The notes under the pieces were generated by a model. It was given only the letters and a program-made list of their open reading frames with translations. It searched no databases and was not told the origin of the DNA. From Datisca glomerata (taxonomy: Eukaryota > Streptophyta > Magnoliopsida > Cucurbitales > Datiscaceae), in NCBI GenBank assembly GCA_003255025.1, contig QANY01013280.1, positions 310,001 to 374,000 on the forward strand: a stretch of 64,000 bases of DNA. The letters are read 5' to 3'. Shown here piece by piece: positions 58,861 to 64,000 of this stretch (position 1 is its first letter; each line of letters starts with the position of its first letter). A program made the position numbers and the translations under genes.

Positions 58861-60668
58861 TGTTCGATCGGGTTTTAAAAATTGAAAGAAAAATTATTGA
58901 ACTACGAATGGTTCCTGGGCGTGGGCGAAATATCAAATTTTTTTCTATAACAAATTTACCATATTAAATATTAAAACCATAATTATGATTAGTTAAACGT
59001 ATTCAATAGAGGTATAAAAGATTTATATCTTATGTTATATCAGAGCTTTTCTGACTTGGTGGAATCCAATTGATTATCTTGTGTTCTTCGTTCTTCATAG
59101 AACTCAAATCAATCTTAACTTCAACAACCACTCGTAGGATTCAAAATTATAACTGAATCAGATGTTGATCAGAAACTGAGTGAGGGCACTCAAAACAATT
59201 AGAGAAGAAAATTCAAATTTTCCTTCTCCGTCTTGGTTTTTGGCAGCAACAGTAAGGGAGGGAGATAATCTCTTTTCTCTGCACACTATGTTCTGGGTTA
59301 GGGATGCAACCCTATTTCCACATTTACCCCTATATATTAAGTTACCTAAAGTTACATATCTCCCTAGAGTTAACGTTGTGTTCAAATTCATCAATCCAAA
59401 TTAAAGAATTTAATTGATCTTCATCAAATAATGAATTAATTTCTTTTATTCACTATTATCTAATAATTAGAAAATAACCAATTAATTAATTTGAACATTA
59501 ATTACTTTCTCTTACTAATTAAGTGATGAGACCCATCACATATGGGCCGGGAAATTTACCTTGCTCCAAAACACATTTTTGGTCCAACTGATATTATTTT
59601 TCATTCATATCCTTATGAGCTATTCATGAGATCGAATGAACCCATATAAATAAAGTTATAGGATTCAAATACTCGGCAAATTTATCTTCATAAATTCTCG
59701 ACCTATTTAATCCTGACATCATACGACTTCACTATAAGTCTGATGTCGAATCAACTCTCGATTCAAGCGTGCTACATCTTTTGTTAGTTTAGATAAACTC
59801 TTTTGTTTCACGATCTGCAGAATATTTTAACATATTACCCTTCGTGAATATCAGTCACAAGAGTGGGATGTAAGATTACCATTTTATCCTTCTAGTTATT
59901 ATTTTATTAACTCCTTCATTGACTGTGAATAATAAAGTACAACAGTGAATTGTCTCGTACAGTTCACCATGTCTTATTCAATGATTCATTTCATTGAATA
60001 CTTGACCATGTTAATTTATTCACACACATATCAATAAAGCATAAGTTGATATTGTTACGTTGGCAATCTCGCCTCAAATTTTCATATCTGTGAATCACGC
60101 AACTCAGACATAGTTGAATTATGATCCCAACAACTGAGATATTGTCTGACAATTCAAACTCACACCTTTGACATATCAAAGACTGAAAGTAACTAAGCCA
60201 AGCTTTGTATTCACCTCAGGATTAAGGCAATTACAAAAATACCATTATAGGTGTAATAATTAGATTTAGAGTTAGATGAACGATTTTTCTCTAAACTAAT
60301 TTGTTATTGGTCTATTCAACATGTTCCATAACATGTCTAGGTCAAACGTTGGAGTCTCCACTCTCATGCCCTAAGACCGAAATCCTTTGGTTCCACCTAA
60401 CACTCATAATGAGACTCGATTGTCCAGTCGATCCTAAGACTGAGAATAATGTTCTGAACTATTTCGGAAGAGTTTGTTTGGAAGACCCATCTGTCTTTAC
60501 TCTTCCTACATTGACAATAGTTCCAGGACTTGAGTAAATTATAAACACAATTTAATTAATACAAAAACTTCATTTATTCATTAAATTCAGTAATACAAAA
60601 TATTTGAGAAATAACTAAATACTCATAAAAATTATTACACCCTACTTTATAGACATAATTCTAATAAC
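58861..60668 (-). repeat. LTR C of the Copia array (1,808 bp)
   Basis: The outermost 5' LTR, TG...CA bounded, diverged from A and B by many substitutions and indels. It shares indel states with LTR D (short form between ATTACC and TTACATATCTCC). Directly outside it Gypsy element 2 sequence resumes (TGCCAAGGGACC). I could not identify a target duplication because the opposite outer end is lost. Confidence 0.9.
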
Positions 60669-60671
60669 AAA

Positions 60672-61200
60672 TGCCAAGGGACCGCGAACATCCCACACCA
60701 GTCACTAGAGCTGCCCACCCCCATCTCAAGTCTGTGGTTGTTTGTTTATGGGGGTGGATTTGATCAAACCTCTAATAATGGAAAAGGACAGAACAAATTT
60801 GCCATCGTCAGCATAGATTATTTCACTAAATGGGTAGAGGCAGAGCCTTTGACCACCATCACAAAGCACAAGGCCACATATTTCATATGGAAAAACATGA
60901 TATGTAGATTCAGAATACCCCATACCATCATCATAAATATTGGCAAACAATTCAATAATGCCAAGTACAAGTGGACGTGGGAGCAACTCGGGATTAGGCA
61001 TCTCACCTCTTCACCAGCCCACCCACAGTCCAATGGACAATTAAAAGAAGTCAACAAAACCACCAAGCATTATCTCAAGACCAAGCTGGAAGGAAGGAAA
61101 GGGTTGTGGGTAGACGAGATCTCAAACGTACTCTAGGCTTACAGACTGGCCTTCGGCATAGAGGTTGTCATCCTAGTGAAAATCAGATTACCCACCCACA
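60672..61200 (+). pseudogene. Integrase of Gypsy element 2
   Basis: After the end of the zinc-binding region, KFAIVSIDYFTKWVEAEPL holds the first catalytic Asp. The second site reads NIGKQFNN and has lost its Asp. SSPAHPQSNGQLKEVNKTTK keeps a Glu near the expected place. The open part spans 60738-61136 with a stop at the end. About 40 more residues follow in broken frames. Confidence 0.85.
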
Positions 61201-61595
61201 AAGTCTAGTAATATGACTAGGCCAACCTACAAAACAACTTGGACGATCTAGAAGAACTACAGGACTAGGCCAACCTAGGAAACAAGTCACACAAAGTCAC
61301 TGCCTAACAGTACTACAACTCTAGGACAAAAATCCATCGATTTTTTAGCATGTGATTTGGTTTTAAAAAAAGGAAAGACACGTAAGTCAGAACCCTCGAG
61401 CATAGTTGGGAAAGACCTTCTTCGGCAACATAGGTAATGCGATGAAGGACTTATCGACTACAAGACATGGAAAGATGATCACTGGTAAATCTTTAGAATG
61501 CAGAGCACCTGAAGATCTATTACTAGTAAAGAAGGATTCTAGCCAGACCAAGCATTAAATACAAAGATTGTTTTCTCCCAAAAAAATATGTCAAA
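61201..61595. other. 3' non-coding part of Gypsy element 2 before its minisatellite
   Basis: It contains a local repeat of GGCCAACCTA with neighbouring words near 61220-61275 and no recognisable frame. It is probably the end of the integrase reading region and the start of the UTR. Confidence 0.5.
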
Positions 61596-61599
61596 GGAA

Positions 61600-62050
61600 A
61601 ACTGTGAAAATTTGCTTGCACCCTCGCTCGCCAGACATGAAAAATAACTCTAGCTTGAGCAGAAATGTCAGACTAGACATCAATGGGAAAAAGTGAAGTC
61701 TTGCTTGCAACCTAGCTCGCCATACGAGAAAATGGACTCTATCCTCAGCAGAAATGCTTGGCTAGAAAGGAAAAAAAGTGAAGTCTGACTTGCACCCTAG
61801 CTCGCCAGTCGAGAAAAGAGACTTTAGCCTAAGCAAAAATTCCTGAGTAGACGTCAAAGGAAAAAAGTGAAGTCTAGCTTGCATCCTAGCTCACCAGACA
61901 GGAAAATGGACTCCAGCCTAAGAAAAAATCCCTGGCTAGACGTAAAAGGAAAATAGTGAAGCCTAGCTTGCACCCTAGCTTGCCAGACGAGGAAAAGCCT
62001 CTAGCTAGAGCAAGGATGCTTGGCTAAATTTTAAAGGTAAAAGTGAAAAT
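61600..62050 (+). repeat. About 89-bp minisatellite of Gypsy element 2
   Basis: Five units of 84-91 bp, each with AAAAGTGAAG, then CTTGCACCCTAGCTCGCCAG (variants), then ACTCTAGCCTAAGCA and GGCTAGACGT. It sits between integrase and the antisense ORF, the same relative position as the minisatellite of element 1 but with an unrelated unit. Confidence 0.9.
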
Positions 62051-62479
62051 CCTAGTTTGACCAAATAGACATCCCACATGAGGCAACACCTGAAATTTTT
62101 TTCATGATTACGACGGTACTGTATGACCCAACCTCTTTCAAAGGGGACAACCCACCAGGAAGTAATAAGGATCATTTATTGCTTAAGGATAACTTCGCGA
62201 CTTAGGTCAGCATGTATTATTACTTAAAAAATTCATAACCGAGTTAGAACTCGACGAAAGTAAAGCTCTAGTTAGTTAAGGATCATTTATTACTTAAGGT
62301 TCATTCAAAGCTTAAGACTCACGACCAATTCTAAGTTAAAATTATAACAGACAAGTAATGAATGAGGGCAGAACCAAAGCAAGGAAAGAGACAAAGCTAT
62401 TGAAGAAAACATATTCTCATTAACGAAAAAGAAAGATTACAAATAGAAGGAAATGAAAAATTACAAGTAACAGGAAAAT

Positions 62480-64000
62480 TAAACTAGATAGTATGGGCTT
62501 GGGGAGTCTCAGCAGTATCAGCAACAACCATAACCAACTCTAGCGGTGGGGGAGGTATCTCCTTCTCAGGTTGACCCGAGAGTAAAGGAGGAGAGACTAC
62601 TGTGCCTTACTCTTCGAAGGCAACTAAGTCCGAGAGATCGGGAAGCTTAAGGAAAACGAGCGAAGACCTATCCATCCGAGAAAGAGGAGAATGTTGTAGC
62701 CTGACAGCCTTCTACGCTTCACGGCCACCGGGCATCATCACCCTCTCATAGGCTATGTCTAGAGGATGAAGCGGAGGGTTCAGAGGACAGCTAAGGAAGC
62801 CTAATTCCCTCTTGGGTGGGCCTAGACAACCTCATCCGGACAGCTTTCGTAGCCCATTGAAAACTCCATGAGTAGTGCCGCCTTAAGCTCAAAAGACTCT
62901 TTGAAGTCCTTTATCCCTTTGGGATAGCCTTTGGTCCACTGATCGTACTTCTCCCACGAATGAGCCTCCGCCAAGCTGAGCTTTTGCTGAGCATCCCTCT
63001 CTCGGTTCTCCGCCAGAGTCTAGGAGTGTATCTCTTGAGAACGCTTCTCCTCTTAGACTTGGCCCTTCTCCTTTAAGATCTTTTCTTATTGCTGAAGGTT
63101 AGAGATGATCGACCCACTCTTGATCAGATAATTGAGCCACTAGGTCCCGATGAGCATCGACAGCTCGCTTGGCCTCTAGCTTGGCCCTACCCAATTCCTC
63201 CTCGAGGCAGATGAGCTTCCCCTTGACAGGCCTAATCCCCTTGACATCCATCTTGACCTTGTCATAGGCTCGGTGAAGAGACTCAAACTTCCTGGTCCCA
63301 TAAACAAGCATAATCTCTGTTTGAGAAGAAGCTCGGGTGGCCTCGAGTACTTAGTCCTCATAACGGCCAAGATGCGCTAGCATTACCGCATTATAGGTCA
63401 GGATCTGTGGAGAGCACCAAGTCAAAAATTGGATTATTACTATTAGGAGAACACAAGGAATAAAATAAGCATGGAGCAGGAATCAGTTCTTACGTCGAGA
63501 GTTTGCTTCATAAAGCCATCAGAGAGCCCCGCCATTGGCCTTTTGAGAAGACTGGTCCCCTTCTCAGGATCTATGTGCTTAGACCACTAGTACAACACCC
63601 TCACCACCTAATATATGCTTAGACCACTAAGACATCAGAGCCTTGTGCTTTTGGCTAGCATAAGATGTCTGCTGGCTAGAGCTCAACGAAAAAAGACACA
63701 CGAACCTGAGAAGAGGGCTTCTCAAACTCTAATCTGATCGTAGCTCAAGGTAGAGCGGGACGCTGAGGTGATTAGGGCATGCTCTTGGAAGCCCTGAGTC
63801 CGCTTTTGGTTTTTTCAGTAGCCCTGAACTTGAGAAATGAGGAACAGACTTCTTCAGAATGGGCTTTGGTGAAGAAAAAGAGTGGACTTTAGCAAAGAAG
63901 AAGGAATAGAGAATGGAGGAGAAGGTGGAGTTGGAGGTACCGTTCTCAGCACCTTTGGCTGTAAAGTAGAAGGAGGAGATGCAGACAAGACTTTTCCCCA
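62480..64000 (-). pseudogene. Antisense ORF of Gypsy element 2 (Tat aORF), partial
   Basis: On the minus strand, the 63311-63099 frame reads SLHRAYDKVKMDVKGIRPVK and RAKLEAKRAVDAHRDLVAQL, a coiled-coil. Upstream, KRPMAGLSDGFMKQTLD ends at a likely donor near 63495. Downstream, a Pro-rich end appears near 62560-62490. Several stops break the frame. Position and orientation match the antisense ORF of element 1, and the 5' part lies beyond the window. Confidence 0.55.

Larger units (their letters stand above)
44325..60668 (-). mobile_element. Copia array: four LTRs and three internal regions on the minus strand
   Basis: From low to high coordinate: leader scrap with primer site (44325-44370), truncated LTR D (44371-about 44960), deleted internal region 0 (about 44961-45754), LTR A (45755-47577), internal region 1 (47578-52307), LTR B (52308-54130), internal region 2 (54131-58860), LTR C (58861-60668). 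Positions in LTR A + internal 1 and LTR B + internal 2 differ by exactly 6,553 bp. The order of modules (gag, protease, integrase, RT, RNase H) is that of Ty1/Copia. Such LTR-internal-LTR-internal-LTR arrays arise by unequal LTR recombination. Confidence 0.9.
41918..64000 (+). mobile_element. Ty3/Gypsy retrotransposon, Tat-type (element 2), split by the Copia array and running off the window
   Basis: On the plus strand: LTR (41918-42614), primer site, deleted gag/protease, RT, start of RNase H, then the Copia array (44325-60668), then integrase, minisatellite and antisense ORF up to the window end. RNase H sequence stops at about 44320 and integrase zinc-finger-like sequence resumes at 60673. 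The Copia insertion and later deletion therefore removed the intervening part. Confidence 0.8.

Overview
This is nuclear DNA of a flowering plant, most likely a eudicot. The evidence is intron-rich genes, a CH-domain kinesin-14, an NBS-LRR remnant, plant LTR retrotransposons (Copia and Ty3/Gypsy of the Tat type), an endogenous pararetrovirus and AT-rich spacers. I cannot name the species.

Region 1 (1-16.3 kb) is the gene-bearing part. A plus-strand gene at about 2.4-6.5 kb encodes a protein related to plant Ptta/En/Spm transposase-associated proteins. Nine coding segments stay in one frame, and the protein carries a 52-residue module repeated three times. On the minus strand at 7.86-15.93 kb lies an apparently intact kinesin-14 gene with an N-terminal calponin-homology domain, a central motor and an arginine/serine-rich tail. 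I could place 19 coding exons, about 1,000 residues. Two introns have unusual ends: one looks like a minor-spliceosome (U12) intron, the other like a GC-AG intron.

Region 2 (16.3-31.9 kb) is a graveyard of older insertions: LINE scraps, a decayed Caulimoviridae-like endogenous virus (19.6-25.9 kb, minus strand) bounded by two 180-bp direct repeats that each hold a tRNA-Met primer site, satellite-like monomers, a 76-bp minisatellite, a receptor-kinase fragment and a CC-NBS-LRR fragment separated by a GGTTCGG-rich element.

Region 3 (31.9-64 kb) is almost entirely LTR retrotransposons. Gypsy element 1 (about 31.96-41.66 kb) is a decayed Tat-type element with gag, protease, RT, RNase H, integrase, a UTR minisatellite and a long antisense ORF. 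Gypsy element 2 starts with an LTR at 41.9 kb and runs off the window end. It is split by a Copia array (44.3-60.7 kb) of four LTRs and three internal regions, two of which are indistinguishable tandem copies of a 6,553-bp LTR+internal unit.

Only the kinesin and the transposase-derived gene look like live host genes. The observations most worth following are the Copia tandem array whose copies share the same inactivating lesions, the two non-canonical kinesin introns, the tripled module in the transposase-derived gene, and the recurring minisatellite plus antisense-ORF layout of the Tat elements.
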